Positions 36,439 to 46,009 are shown, numbered from the stretch's first letter. The stretch is 64,000 bases of DNA from Oceanicola sp. 22II-s10i (GCF_002210105.1 NZ_AQQU01000005.1:186001-250000); one strand, 5' to 3'. Program-made: numbers and translations. The notes: generated from the sequence alone by a model not told the origin.

Positions 36439-36911
36439 TGGCCGCCGACGCCAGATTCGAGGACGGGGCCGAACATCCGTTGAACCTCGGCGCGATGGAC
36501 GAGACCGATCTGACGATCCTCTCGGCCCTCGCGCAGGATGCCGTCTTTCCCGCGACCGAAATGCTCTGGCGGCCCAGGGAGCATCGCTTTGCCCTGCTGC
36601 TGAACCGCTTCCGGTGGGAGGATCAGGGCCGCGACCGGCACGGCGCAGAGCGTGTGCAGGCGGTGCTGCTGGCCGAGAACGTAACCAGTGTCGCCAGTCA
36701 GGGCATCGACCGCAACGACGGCGACACGATCCTGTCGCTGCTGTCGATCACCTACACCCCCGACGCGGAACCGCCCGGAGGCGTGGTGACGCTGACGCTG
36801 GCCGGGGACGGCGCGATACGGCTGAAGGTCGAGGCCCTGGAAGTGCGGCTGCGCGACGTGACCAAGCCCTATCGCGCGCCGTCGGGCAAGGCGCCGGGGC
36901 ATGGCGACTGA
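36438..36911 (+). CDS. DUF2948 family protein
   Basis: A 157-residue soluble protein of the DUF2948 family, recognised by its position after murA and by conserved segments LSALAQDAVFPATEM and FALLLNRFRWED. The function is unknown. It overlaps murA by one base (TGATG). Confidence 0.85.
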
Positions 36912-36989
36912 GGTCGCGGATCACTGACGTGAAGATTGAACCAGGAACGGCCGCGTCCGGCGGGCCGTTCTTTCCTGATCGCGACGATC

Positions 36990-37115
36990 CTAGCGGAAGC
37001 CGAGCCAGACGTCGGCCCGGTCGTCGGACTCGGGCGCACTGTGAACGGGCGCGGTGAACGCACCGGCAAAGAATGCGAACACGATCAGGGTCTTGACCAG
37101 AAACTTGTCACGCAT
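36990..37115 (-). CDS. Small secreted or membrane-anchored peptide (41 residues)
   Basis: The frame ATG 37115 to TAG 36990 encodes 41 residues. A basic start MRDKFLVK is followed by a hydrophobic stretch TLIVFAFFAGAF, an alanine-rich exit, and a short polar tail ending VWLGFR. GGAG lies seven bases before the ATG. It is convergent with DUF2948 and divergent from the ABC exporter. The function is unknown. The signal-peptide pattern plus ribosome site argue that it is real. Confidence 0.55.
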   Translation of the reverse strand: MRDKFLVKTLIVFAFFAGAFTAPVHSAPESDDRADVWLGFR

Positions 37116-37261
37116 GGCGGCTCCGATATTCTGCAACTGCACAATGGCAGCCGTAATCCACTTTGCATACGCAGCACAATAGTAAAACGACCGCGTCCGG
37201 TTGACGCCTTGACCAATGCCTGCCTTGTGGCCAATTAGCGGGCAAACGTTAGGAAATCCTT

Positions 37262-39067
37262 ATGGCCAGGCCACCGACCCAAGCACCGAACGGCGCCGGA
37301 AACGAGCGCGCCAGCTCGCGTCAGGTGGGCGTGCTGACCCGGCTCTGGCCCTTCATCAAGCCCTACCGCGGCCAGCTCTCCCTTGCCTTCGTCGCCCTGA
37401 CGATGACCGCCGGCATCTCGCTGATCCTGCCGCTGGCGGTGCGCCGGGTGGTCGACAACTTCGGCGGCGGTGCGACGCAGCTGCTGGACAAGTATTTCGG
37501 CGCGGCGCTGGTCTTTGCCTTCCTTCTCGCCCTCGGCACCGGCCTGCGCTACGCGCTGGTCACACGGCTGGGTGAACGGGTGGTGGCCGACATCCGCAAG
37601 GCGGTCTTCGCCCGGATGATCGGGATGAGCCCGTCGTTCTACGACAACGTCATGACCGGCGAGGTGCTGTCGCGGATCACCACCGACACCACGCTGGTGC
37701 AGTCGGTCATCGGCTCCTCCGTCTCGATCGCGCTGCGGAACATGATGATCTTTCTCGGCGGCATGGTTCTGATGCTCTTCACCTCGGCCAAGCTGACCTC
37801 GCTCGTCCTGCTGATCGTGCCGCTGGTGATCGTGCCGATCATGACGCTGGGCCGCCGCCTGCGCACTCTGTCGCGCGAGAACCAGGACTGGATCGCCGCC
37901 TCGTCCGGCAGCGCGTCCGAGGCGCTGCTGTCGGTGCAGACCGTGCAGGCCTACACCCACGAGGACCTCAGCCGCGCCGAGTTCGACCGTGTGACGGAAC
38001 AGAGCTATAACGCCGCGTGGCGCCGGATCGTGACCCGGTCGCTGATGACCGCCATCGTGATCTTCCTGATCTTCGCCGGGGTCGTCGGCGTGCTCTGGAT
38101 CGGCGCCCGCGACGTGCGCGAAGGGGTGATGAGCACCGGCGCGCTGGTCCAGTTCGTCATCTACGCGATCATGGTCGCCGGGGCCGTTGGCGCGCTGTCC
38201 GAGATCTGGGGCGAACTGCAACGCGCCGCCGGGGCCACCGAGCGCCTGGTCGAACTGATGTCCGCCGAGGACAAGGTGAACGACCCCGCCGCGCCCGTCG
38301 CCCTGCCCGCCCCTGTCCGGGGCGAGATCGTTTTCGACGACGTCACCTTCCGCTACCCTGCCCGCCCGAACGCCGCCGCGCTGGAGAACTTCGACCTGAC
38401 CATCCGCGCGGGCGAGACGGTCGCACTGGTCGGCCCCTCGGGCGCGGGCAAGTCCACCGTGATCCAGCTGATCGAACGCTTCTACGATCCCGACAGCGGC
38501 GAGGTCCGGCTGGACGGTGCGGCGCTGAGCACACTCGACCGCCGCGCCTTCCGCAAGCTGGTGGCGCTGGTGCCGCAGGACCCGGTGATCTTCGCCGCAT
38601 CGGCCCGCGACAACATCCGCTTCGGCTGGCCCGACGCCACGGATGCCGAGGTCGAGGCCGCCGCCCGTGCCGCCGAGGCGCATGACTTCATCACCCGTCT
38701 GCCGCAGGGCTACGACAGCCCGCTCGGCGAACGCGGGGTGATGCTGTCGGGTGGCCAGAAACAGCGCATCGCCATCGCCCGCGCCATCCTGCGCGACGCG
38801 CCGGTGCTGCTGCTGGACGAGGCGACTTCGGCGCTCGACGCCGAATCCGAACGGCTGGTGCAGGATGCCGTCGACACGCTGGCCGAGGGCCGCACGACCA
38901 TCATCGTCGCGCACCGTCTCGCCACCGTGAAGAAAGCCGACCGGATCGTGGTCATGGACCAGGGCCGCATCGTCGCGCAGGGCACCCACGACCAGCTGGT
39001 GTCTCAGGAAGGCCTCTACGCCCGCCTCGCGCGGCTCCAGTTCACGGACGGTCTGGCCGCCGAATAG
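37262..39067 (+). CDS. ABC exporter, fused membrane and ATPase domains (MsbA/ABCB type)
   Basis: A 601-residue half-transporter. About six hydrophobic segments (residues 20-320) precede the ATPase domain with Walker A GPSGAGKST (about 390), Q-loop VPQDPVIFAAS, signature LSGGQKQRIAIARA and Walker B with D-loop LLLDEATSALDA. It works as a homodimer exporting lipids or drugs. The cargo is not predictable. Confidence 0.92.
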   Translation: MARPPTQAPNGAGNERASSRQVGVLTRLWPFIKPYRGQLSLAFVALTMTAGISLILPLAVRRVVDNFGGGATQLLDKYFGAALVFAFLLALGTGLRYALVTRLGERVVADIRKAVFARMIGMSPSFYDNVMTGEVLSRITTDTTLVQSVIGSSVSIALRNMMIFLGGMVLMLFTSAKLTSLVLLIVPLVIVPIMTLGRRLRTLSRENQDWIAASSGSASEALLSVQTVQAYTHEDLSRAEFDRVTEQSYNAAWRRIVTRSLMTAIVIFLIFAGVVGVLWIGARDVREGVMSTGALVQFVIYAIMVAGAVGALSEIWGELQRAAGATERLVELMSAEDKVNDPAAPVALPAPVRGEIVFDDVTFRYPARPNAAALENFDLTIRAGETVALVGPSGAGKSTVIQLIERFYDPDSGEVRLDGAALSTLDRRAFRKLVALVPQDPVIFAASARDNIRFGWPDATDAEVEAAARAAEAHDFITRLPQGYDSPLGERGVMLSGGQKQRIAIARAILRDAPVLLLDEATSALDAESERLVQDAVDTLAEGRTTIIVAHRLATVKKADRIVVMDQGRIVAQGTHDQLVSQEGLYARLARLQFTDGLAAE

Positions 39068-39177
39068 GACCCCGCCGCCGGGAATCGCGCCTTGATTTCG
39101 ATCATGGCTGAGCTCGCATGCCGGATCGAGAATGTTTCCTCCACGTCACGCACGTGGCTGTAAGAGGAGGAGACGTA

Positions 39178-39588
39178 ATGAGTATCACCGGTATCCGGTC
39201 AGCGCCGGCGGCTGTCGCGCTGACACTGGCCATGGCGACCCCCGCCCTGGCCGCCGAGCCCATCGGGGAAAGGGAGTTCATGCACAGCTGCGCCATCTGT
39301 CACGGCACCGACGCCAAGGGCAGCGGCCAGTTTGCGGAACTGATGACCGTGCAGGTCCCCGACCTGACCGGCATCGCCAAGGCCAACGACGGGGTCTTCC
39401 CGCTGCTGTCCGTGGTCCACATCGTCGACGGGCGCTCGGGCGTACGCGGCCACGGCTCGCCGATGCCGATCTGGGGCGACCGCTTCAAGGCCGAGATCGG
39501 CGACTCCAAGGGCGATTACGGCGCGGAAATCGAGGTCCGCGGCCGCATCCTGTCGCTGGTCTACTACCTGGAATCGGTCCAGCAGTGA
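39178..39588 (+). CDS. Periplasmic c-type cytochrome
   Basis: A 136-residue protein with a signal peptide (cleavage near ALA-AEP, about residue 26). A single haem site is CAICH (C38, C41, H42), with a probable distal methionine in GSPMPIWG (M96). It is a class I monohaem cytochrome for periplasmic electron transfer. ATG 39178 follows AGGAGGAGACGTA, a strong ribosome site. An upstream ATG at 39118 would add residues before the signal peptide. Confidence 0.9.
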   Translation: MSITGIRSAPAAVALTLAMATPALAAEPIGEREFMHSCAICHGTDAKGSGQFAELMTVQVPDLTGIAKANDGVFPLLSVVHIVDGRSGVRGHGSPMPIWGDRFKAEIGDSKGDYGAEIEVRGRILSLVYYLESVQQ

Positions 39589-39624
39589 ACGCGGCGGCGC
39601 CCGGAGCGATCCGGACGCCGTCAT

Positions 39625-40086
39625 TCAGCCCGCCGCCTCGCGCGCGGCCTTGAACCGGGCATAGGCCCAGTCCGCCCACTGGTCCTTGAGCTTGTAGAAC
39701 CCCTCCAACGCAGGCACGCCTTCGGGCAGTGTGACCCAGGGCAGTTTGCTTTCGGTGTAAATATGCACGTCCGGCGGACATGCGGCGGGCGTCTCCAGCG
39801 TCCCGACCCGGACAAAGGCGATCGCCGGTCCCATGCCGTAATGGCTCCACAAGGCGACCTGGCAGGTCGGGCAGCGGTGGACGATCTGCCCCCGCCTGCT
39901 GCTGGTCGGGGTGACGACGGCCTCGGTCCTGCCCTCGACCTCCAGACAGGACATCTCGATCAGCGCGTTGACCGCGAAGGCGCTGCCGCTCTCGCGCTGG
40001 CACCACGTGCAGTGGCAGCAGTGGACATGCAGCGGCCTGTCCGCCATCCGGTAGCGGACCGCGCCGCAGGTGCATCTTCCGTTCAT
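39625..40086 (-). CDS. GFA/CENP-V family zinc protein
   Basis: A 153-residue protein of the glutathione-dependent formaldehyde-activating family. Cysteine pairs CTCGAVRY near the N-terminus, HCCHCTWCQR and CPTCQ form the two zinc sites of the fold. Many members act on glutathione adducts or small electrophiles, but some have other roles. ATG 40086 shares its A with the TGA of the preceding gene (TGATG), an odd coupling with a gene of different base composition. Confidence 0.85.
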   Translation of the reverse strand: MNGRCTCGAVRYRMADRPLHVHCCHCTWCQRESGSAFAVNALIEMSCLEVEGRTEAVVTPTSSRRGQIVHRCPTCQVALWSHYGMGPAIAFVRVGTLETPAACPPDVHIYTESKLPWVTLPEGVPALEGFYKLKDQWADWAYARFKAAREAAG

Positions 40087-40523
40087 CAGGGACCCTTTGT
40101 TTGCTCCATGGCAGTGTAATCTTGGTCTGTTCGCTCGCGTATCGCCAACTGACCCATCTCGCACAGAAACTCGGTCAAACCTTTGAGTTGCTTCAAATTA
40201 ACAGCGAACCCTCCGCCTTCGTGATAATACCTCACATTGACGAACAACTTCCCGTGTCGGGTCAATTGTTCCGAAAGCTGAAGGCCCGTCCGCTCTGCAT
40301 ATTTCTCCTGCAACCAAGCTTTTCGGTCTTCACTCAAATTTCGATACAGCGCGAACAAGTCGTGGCCGGAGCTTGCTCCCAATCCCTTCAGCGAAAGTTC
40401 ACAAGCAAAGGTATAAAGCACAATCGCAGGCTCAATCTCTTCAAACGATTGGTCAGATTTATTGGCTAGGCTGAGGAATCCCCGCGCTCGGTTCAGAACG
40501 ATTGCTCTTACCTGATCGTGCAC
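40086..40523 (-). CDS. HEPN-like helical protein of lower G+C
   Basis: A 145-residue all-helical protein. The segments ACELSLKGL, GHDLFALYRNL and FVNVRYYHEG are arranged like a HEPN domain (the ExxLK, GHdL and RYxxE-type positions). The canonical RNase Rx4-6H motif is not evident, so a catalytic toxin role is unsupported. The DNA is clearly more AT-rich than both neighbours, which suggests transfer. It ends in a TGATG overlap with the GFA gene. No nucleotidyltransferase partner is adjacent. Confidence 0.6.
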   Translation of the reverse strand: MHDQVRAIVLNRARGFLSLANKSDQSFEEIEPAIVLYTFACELSLKGLGASSGHDLFALYRNLSEDRKAWLQEKYAERTGLQLSEQLTRHGKLFVNVRYYHEGGGFAVNLKQLKGLTEFLCEMGQLAIRERTDQDYTAMEQTKGP

Positions 40524-40544
40524 TGGGAATCGCTCCTTTACCCT

Positions 40545-41759
40545 CTATCCCCGTGGCGCAACGACCAGCCGGTCGATCCCGCGCGTGCCCGACAGGCCGC
40601 GCACCCTCGGGCGGTCGCCCACTACTTTCGCATCCGGCCAGTGCCGGGCGAAGGCCGCCAGCGCCTCCTCCAGCTCGACCCGCGCCAGCGCCTCGCCCAG
40701 ACAGCGGTGCGCGCCGCCGCCGAAGGCGGGCGAATGGCGCGGATGGTCGGTGCGGGTGATGTCGAAGCGCGCGGGCTCCGCATAGACATTCGGATCGCGC
40801 ATCGCGGGCAGCAGCAGCGGCATCAGCACCGTCCCCTCGGGGATCAGCGTCCCTTCCAGCTCGAAGGGCTTCACCGCCACGCGCGCGAAGGACCCGACCG
40901 AGGGCTCGTAGCGCAACCCCTCCTCCACCGCCGGGCCCTTCCACGTCTCGGGGTCCGACTTCAGCAGCTCCCACTGCTCGGGATGATCCAGCAGCAGCGC
41001 CAGCGTGGCGGCCATCGCGGCCCGCGTGGTGTCCGATCCGCCGAGGATCAGCGTGACGATGGTGACGCGGATCTCCTCCTCGGACAGCCGCCCGTCATCG
41101 ACCGTGGCAAGGAAACGCGTCAGGAAATCGTCCAGCGGGTTTCTGCGCCGTGCGGCCATCAGACCGGAGACATAGGCGATCAGCTCGCCCATGCTGGCGT
41201 CGGCCTCGGCCAGCACGTCCTCGGACCGGGCGCCGAGGATACGGATCGCGGAATAGACCATCGTCGTGAAACGCGGCACGTCCGTTTCCGGCACGCCCAG
41301 CACCCGCGCGATCACGCCCGCCGGGAACGGGCCCGCGATCTCGGCCAGCACGTCGACCTCGTCCCGCATGGCCAGCGGCGCGATCAGGGCCTCCGCCGCC
41401 GCCGCGACCTCGGGGCGCAGCGCCCGCATCATCGGAAAGGCAAAGGTTCGCGCCAGGGGCGTCCGCCGCCGCTGATGCGCCTCGCCGTTCGAGGTCAGCA
41501 GCGAGTTCGACAGGAACTCCCACCCCGGCCCGCTGGTGATCCCGCGCAGGCGCAGGCCCTCGGTTTCGATCTGGCGGGTGATGTCCTCGTCCAGCAGGCG
41601 GTGGAACAGGTCATAGCCCAGTGAATAGACCAGCCCCATGCGGTCCCGCGCCAGCCGCCCCTGTTTCAGCGCAAGGGCCAGATAGGCGTGGTCGTCCATC
41701 GCCTTGTCGGTCCGGGGTTCCAGCAGCGGCAGGTCGGCAACGCGGGTCGGTTCGGTCAT
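40545..41759 (-). CDS. Cytochrome P450
   Basis: A 404-residue soluble bacterial P450. The oxygen-activation helix is ILGGSDTTRAA. The ExxR segment is near EEGLRYEPSV, and the haem ligand loop FGGGAHRCLG has Cys353. ATG 41759 follows GAGGTGTCC. An upstream in-frame ATG at 41777 is less likely. No ferredoxin or reductase gene is adjacent, so electron donors must come from elsewhere. The substrate is unknown. Confidence 0.93.
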   Translation of the reverse strand: MTEPTRVADLPLLEPRTDKAMDDHAYLALALKQGRLARDRMGLVYSLGYDLFHRLLDEDITRQIETEGLRLRGITSGPGWEFLSNSLLTSNGEAHQRRRTPLARTFAFPMMRALRPEVAAAAEALIAPLAMRDEVDVLAEIAGPFPAGVIARVLGVPETDVPRFTTMVYSAIRILGARSEDVLAEADASMGELIAYVSGLMAARRRNPLDDFLTRFLATVDDGRLSEEEIRVTIVTLILGGSDTTRAAMAATLALLLDHPEQWELLKSDPETWKGPAVEEGLRYEPSVGSFARVAVKPFELEGTLIPEGTVLMPLLLPAMRDPNVYAEPARFDITRTDHPRHSPAFGGGAHRCLGEALARVELEEALAAFARHWPDAKVVGDRPRVRGLSGTRGIDRLVVAPRG

Positions 41760-41770
41760 GGACACCTCGG

Positions 41771-41804
41771 AAAACACAGGGCCGCGGCATCACTACCGCG
41801 GCCC
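41771..41804 (-). terminator. Intrinsic terminator of the 5'-nucleotidase gene
   Basis: GGGCCGCGG (41779-41787) and CCGCGGCCC (41796-41804) are perfect 9-bp arms with an 8-base loop. On the minus strand the stem is followed by TGTGTTTTCC. It lies between the nucleotidase stop and the P450 start. Confidence 0.75.
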
Positions 41805-41837
41805 GAGTGTGTCATGGAAAGGCGGTTACGCAAACGC

Positions 41838-43400
41838 TCACTTGGTGGCGATGCGGCCGTCCGTATAGGGCGTGTAGGGCGAGTTCTTGGCGAGGTACTC
41901 CGCCGTCACGTCAGCCAGGTCCGGGCCGTAGTCATAGGCGTTCATCCCGTCGCGGAACATCTTGTAGCCGTCGCCGCCGTTGCGGACGTAGTTGTTGGTG
42001 ACGATGCCGTAGACCTTGGCGGGATCGACCGGCTCCCACGCGTCGCCTGTCTGAACCTCGGCCGACACCACGCGGCTGCCCGGCGCGGCGGCGGGGTCAT
42101 AGGTGAACTTCAGACCCGCGACCTGAGGGAAGCGCCCTGCGCCTTCCTCAAGCTGGCTCAGCCCGTTCTCCAGCGCGTCCAGCACAACCTGGCCCGTCGC
42201 CTGGAAGGTGGACAGGGTGTTCTGGAACGGCAGCACCGTCAGAACCTCGCCCATCGTCACCTCGCCCTGGTCGATCGAGGCGCGCAGGCCCCCGCCGTTG
42301 GCGAATGCGATCTGGATGCCCTGATCCTTGACCCGGTCCAGCATCGCGTCGGCCACGAGGTTGCCCATCGTGCATTCGCCCGCGCGGCAGCTGCCCTTGT
42401 CGCCGTCGATGGCTTCGGCCGTTTCGGCGACAACCTTGTTGCGGATCTCCTCCAGCGGCGCGGCGGCTTCCTTGATCCGCGCCTTGGTGGCCTCGTCCTC
42501 GACCACGGCCCCGTCCATCACGATCGGCGCGCCGACCGCCTCGACGATCCGGCCCTCGTCGTCGAAGGTCACGTTCAGCTCGCCCAGGAACTTGCCGTAG
42601 GCATAGGCCGACACGATCGCCGTCTCGCCGATGATCGTCGGATAGGGCCCCTCGGCCCCGTCCATCCCGCCGAGCAGGGTGTTGGTATGGCCGCCCACGA
42701 TCACGTCGACCCCGGTGGTCCGCGCCGCGACCTCCTTGTCGACACCATAGCCCGAATGGCTGAGCACGATGATCTTGTTGACCCCCTGCTCGATCAGCTT
42801 GTCCACCTCGCCCTGCACCGCATCGGACGGGTCGGTGAAGGTGATGTTCGGGCCGGGGCTGGCCAGTTCGTCGGTGTCATGCGGGGTCAGGCCGATCAGG
42901 CCGATCTTCTCGCCGCCCTTCTCGATGATCGTCGACTTCATCAGCACATCGGCCAGCAGCGGCTCGCGGCTGACGTCGGCGTTGGACATCAGGACGGGGA
43001 AGTTCACCGCATCCATGAAGCCGCGCAGCACCTCGGGGCCGTCGTCGAATTCGTGGTTGCCGACGGTCATCGCGTCATAGCCGAGCTTGTTCATCATCTC
43101 GGCGGCCAGCTTGCCCTTGTAGTAGGTGTAGAACAGGGTGCCCTGAAACTGATCACCGCCGTCGACAAGGATCGTGTTCCCTTGGCGCGCCGCCTCGATC
43201 GCCGTTACCAGGCGCGCCGTGCCGCCAAAGCACTTGCCCTCGCCGTTGTCCGCCTCGGAACAGCCACTGTCGTACTTGCTGATCGGCTCGAACCGGGAAT
43301 GAAAGTCGTTGGTATGCAGGATCTTGAGGGTGTAGTCGGCATGAGCCGCCCCGGCGATCAGGGCAAGGGCTGCGGAACCGGCAAACAGGCGAAGCGACAT
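41838..43400 (-). CDS. Periplasmic 5'-nucleotidase/metallophosphoesterase (UshA type)
   Basis: A 520-residue exported enzyme. The signal peptide is MSLRLFAGSAALALIAGAAHA (about 21 residues). Metallophosphoesterase motifs are HTNDFHSR, DGGDQFQG, GNHEFDDG, SHSGYG and GGHTN, and the C-terminal nucleotidase domain has NGGGLR. It hydrolyses nucleotides or related phosphate esters in the periplasm. The frame is open upstream to 43469, but ATG 43400 begins the signal peptide. Confidence 0.92.
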   Translation of the reverse strand: MSLRLFAGSAALALIAGAAHADYTLKILHTNDFHSRFEPISKYDSGCSEADNGEGKCFGGTARLVTAIEAARQGNTILVDGGDQFQGTLFYTYYKGKLAAEMMNKLGYDAMTVGNHEFDDGPEVLRGFMDAVNFPVLMSNADVSREPLLADVLMKSTIIEKGGEKIGLIGLTPHDTDELASPGPNITFTDPSDAVQGEVDKLIEQGVNKIIVLSHSGYGVDKEVAARTTGVDVIVGGHTNTLLGGMDGAEGPYPTIIGETAIVSAYAYGKFLGELNVTFDDEGRIVEAVGAPIVMDGAVVEDEATKARIKEAAAPLEEIRNKVVAETAEAIDGDKGSCRAGECTMGNLVADAMLDRVKDQGIQIAFANGGGLRASIDQGEVTMGEVLTVLPFQNTLSTFQATGQVVLDALENGLSQLEEGAGRFPQVAGLKFTYDPAAAPGSRVVSAEVQTGDAWEPVDPAKVYGIVTNNYVRNGGDGYKMFRDGMNAYDYGPDLADVTAEYLAKNSPYTPYTDGRIATK

Positions 43401-43520
43401 GGGTGCAACCTTTCCGAGGGAATGTCCGCGCGGATGCTGCCCGCAAGCGCCGCGCAAGTCAAAACACAAACCACGATCTCACCGCTTGACCAAGTGTCAG
43501 CGCCGACGGCATGAGAGGCC

Positions 43521-43859
43521 ATGCTGATCTACAAGATATTCCGGGCCCCCGAATGGGCCGCGCTCGAATCCGCAGGCTCCACCCCCGGCGCGCCGGTCGA
43601 CGTGGCCGACGGCTATGTCCACTTCTCCACCGCCGCACAGGCTGCCGAAACGGCCGCCAAGCATTTTGCGGGCGAAGAGGGCCTCGTCCTGCTCGCCCTC
43701 GATCCCGACAGCCTCGCGCCCGACCTGAAGTGGGAACCGTCGCGCGGCGGACAGCTCTTCCCGCATCTCTACCGCGACCTGCGGCTGACCGACGTACTCT
43801 GGTCGCGGCCCCTGCCCCTCGGGCCCTCTGGTCACATCTTCCCGGACGACATGGCATGA
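43521..43859 (+). CDS. DUF952 family protein
   Basis: A 112-residue protein with the family pattern YKIF at the start, [17 protein letters not shown] and FPHLYRDL near the end. The function is unknown. In many genomes it sits next to pyrD, as here, where the stop overlaps the pyrD ATG (ATGA). Confidence 0.88.
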   Translation: MLIYKIFRAPEWAALESAGSTPGAPVDVADGYVHFSTAAQAAETAAKHFAGEEGLVLLALDPDSLAPDLKWEPSRGGQLFPHLYRDLRLTDVLWSRPLPLGPSGHIFPDDMA

Positions 43860-44917
43860 AGCTGATCGAACGCGCAGGCCTCGCCGCGCTGCACAGGATC
43901 GACCCGGAACAGGGCCACCGCCTCGCCATCAAGGCGCTGAACATCGGCGCCGTGCCGCTGGCCGGGCTCGTCTCATCGCCCCGTCTGCGCTGCACGGTGG
44001 CCGGGCTGAACCTGACCAACCCCGTGGGCCTCGCCGCGGGCTTCGACAAGAACGCCGAGGCGCTGGCCCCCCTCTCCCGCGCGGGCTTCGGCTTCATCGA
44101 ACTGGGCGCCGTCACGCCCCGCCCGCAGCCCGGCAACCCCAAACCGCGCCTGTTCCGCCTGTCCGCCGACCGCGCCGCGATCAACCGCTTCGGCTTCAAC
44201 AACGACGGGATGGAGGCAGTCCGTGAACGCCTCGCCCGCCGTCCCCGCGACGCGGTGATCGGCCTGAACCTCGGGGCGAACAAGGACAGCGAGGACCGGG
44301 CGCAGGACTTTGCCAAGGTGCTGGAACGCTGTGGTCACTACCTCGACTTCGCGACGGTCAACGTCTCCTCGCCCAACACCGAGAAGCTGCGCGACCTGCA
44401 GGGCAAGGCCGCGCTGACCTCGCTGCTCAAGGGCGTGATGCATGCCCGGTCGGGGCTGATCCGCGAGATCCCGATCTTCCTCAAGATCGCGCCGGACCTG
44501 TCGGACGCCGACCTCGCCGACGTGGCCGAGGTGGCCGCGCTCACCGGCGTCGACGCCATCGTCGCCACCAACACGACCCTGTCCCGCGACGGCCTGCGCA
44601 CCCCCGGTGCCGCCGAGATCGCGGGCGGCCTGTCCGGCGCGCCTCTGTTCGAGAAATCCACGCGCGTGCTGGCCCGGCTGTCGCAGCTGACCGGCGGCAC
44701 GGTGCCGCTGATCGGCGTGGGCGGCATCGCCAGCGCCGAAGACGCCTATGCCAAGATCTGCGCGGGCGCGTCTGCGGTCCAGCTCTACACCGCACTGATC
44801 TACAAGGGCCTGTCACTGGGGGCCGACATCGCGCGCGGCCTCGACCGGCTGCTGGCGCGGGACGGGTTCGAAAGCGTCACGCAGGCCGTCGGCTGCCAGC
44901 GGGAGGAATGGCTGTGA
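43856..44917 (+). CDS. pyrD: Dihydroorotate dehydrogenase (quinone), class 2
   Basis: A 353-residue flavoenzyme for the fourth step of pyrimidine synthesis, attached to the inner membrane and passing electrons to quinone. The N-terminal helix region [18 protein letters not shown] is the class 2 membrane-associating part. NVSSPNT holds the catalytic serine loop, NRFGFNN binds substrate, and VATNTTLSR and GVGGI bind FMN and phosphate. ATG 43856 overlaps the DUF952 stop. Confidence 0.96.
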   Translation: MKLIERAGLAALHRIDPEQGHRLAIKALNIGAVPLAGLVSSPRLRCTVAGLNLTNPVGLAAGFDKNAEALAPLSRAGFGFIELGAVTPRPQPGNPKPRLFRLSADRAAINRFGFNNDGMEAVRERLARRPRDAVIGLNLGANKDSEDRAQDFAKVLERCGHYLDFATVNVSSPNTEKLRDLQGKAALTSLLKGVMHARSGLIREIPIFLKIAPDLSDADLADVAEVAALTGVDAIVATNTTLSRDGLRTPGAAEIAGGLSGAPLFEKSTRVLARLSQLTGGTVPLIGVGGIASAEDAYAKICAGASAVQLYTALIYKGLSLGADIARGLDRLLARDGFESVTQAVGCQREEWL

Positions 44918-45255
44918 GCGTCACCATCTGGCACAACCCGCGCTGCTCCAAATCGCGCCAGACCCTCGCCCTGCTGCAGGATCGCGGGATCGAACCGACC
45001 GTGCGCCTCTATCTCGACGACGCGCCCTCGGCGGCGGAACTGGCGCAGGCGCTCGACCTGCTGGGCCTCGCGCCCTCCGGCCTGATCCGCAAGGGCGAGG
45101 CGGAGTTCAAGGAGCTCGGTCTGAAGGAGGCGTCGGAGGACGCGATCCTCGCCGCGATGGCGGCGCATCCCCGGCTGATCGAACGCCCCGTGGTCTTTGC
45201 CAATGGCCGCGCCGCGCTCGGCCGGCCGCCCGAGGCTGTGCTGGACATTCTCTGA
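44908..45255 (+). CDS. arsC: ArsC-family arsenate reductase-like thioredoxin-fold protein
   Basis: A 115-residue glutaredoxin-dependent ArsC/Spx-type protein. The active site is HNPRCSKSR with a single cysteine near residue 13, and [17 protein letters not shown] is the conserved C-terminal substrate loop. It overlaps the pyrD end by ten bases. No other arsenic genes are nearby, so a true arsenate role is not proven. Confidence 0.85.
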   Translation: MAVSVTIWHNPRCSKSRQTLALLQDRGIEPTVRLYLDDAPSAAELAQALDLLGLAPSGLIRKGEAEFKELGLKEASEDAILAAMAAHPRLIERPVVFANGRAALGRPPEAVLDIL

Positions 45256-45318
45256 TCCCGGCTTTGACCTGCGCGCCCGCGCAACCTACATTCTGATCCC
45301 ATCGGAACGGAGGCTTTC

Positions 45319-45591
45319 ATGGCGGGCGGTTGGTCGCGCGACGGCGCGGTTCAGGATCAGATCGACGCATCCATCGCGGATGAGCTGAAACGCATGCAGC
45401 AGGCGCGCCGCGCGCCGGTCGGGGAAAGCCTGACCCATTGCGCGGAATGCGAGGAGGAGATCCCCGAGGCCCGCCGCATCGCCCTGCCGGGGGTGAAACT
45501 CTGCATCGACTGCCAGCAGGAGCGTGACGGCCAGCACACCCAGCGTGGCGGGATCAACCGGCGCGGGTCGAAGGACAGCCAGTTGAAATAG
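45319..45591 (+). CDS. DksA/TraR-type zinc-finger protein
   Basis: A 90-residue protein. An N-terminal helix precedes the C4 zinc finger CAECEEEIPEARR...CIDCQQ (about residues 41-66), the TraR/DksA pattern. The long coiled-coil of DksA is shortened. It probably binds RNA polymerase's secondary channel, by family analogy. Confidence 0.88.
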   Translation: MAGGWSRDGAVQDQIDASIADELKRMQQARRAPVGESLTHCAECEEEIPEARRIALPGVKLCIDCQQERDGQHTQRGGINRRGSKDSQLK

Positions 45592-45977
45592 CCGGGGGGC
45601 CTTGCCCCTCTCCGCCTCCCCCCGGCCGGGCAAGCCTGCCCGTGGGTAGGCGCACGCAACACCCGAACGGCGCGCTTTATCCCCGCCACATCCCTCCTCA
45701 CCCAAAGGTCATCGCGCGGCCCCCAAAGCGCCTGCCCCCGGGACGGGCAGGCGCTAGGCGCGGCGGCTTCGCCTTGATTCCGCGCCTCGTCAAGCAGAGC
45801 ACCCAGCCGGACAAAGCCCCCTCACCGCCCGCACCACGCCGGGCAAGCCTGCCCTTGTCCCGCGCCATCCGCGCACGGCCCCCGGCCCCTGCCGAACACC
45901 GACGTGATACCGACGCGGCGCCGACCCCGCTTTCCCGCCGGTTTTCAGGCACTTGTCCCCGCCCTTTCACCCCGCAT
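45592..45977. repeat. Repeat-rich intergenic stretch (17-bp direct repeat and 11-bp hairpin)
   Basis: There is no convincing gene here. GCCGGGCAAGCCTGCCC occurs at 45625-45641 and again at 45838-45854. Between the copies AGCGCCTGCCC (45727-45737) and GGGCAGGCGCT (45745-45755) form a perfect 11-bp stem with a 7-base loop. All three share GGGCA/TGCCC cores, so they look like one repeat family. There is no T-run, so it is not a simple terminator. Confidence 0.6.
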
Positions 45978-46009
45978 GAAAAAACCGCGCCCGGGGTACC
46001 GGACGCGGT
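45978..46009 (-). terminator. Intrinsic terminator of carD
   Basis: ACCGCG-CCCGG (45984-45994) pairs with CCGG-A-CGCGGT (45999-46009), with one mismatch bulge. On the minus strand it is followed by TTTTTTCATG. It is 25 bases beyond the carD stop. Confidence 0.85.
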
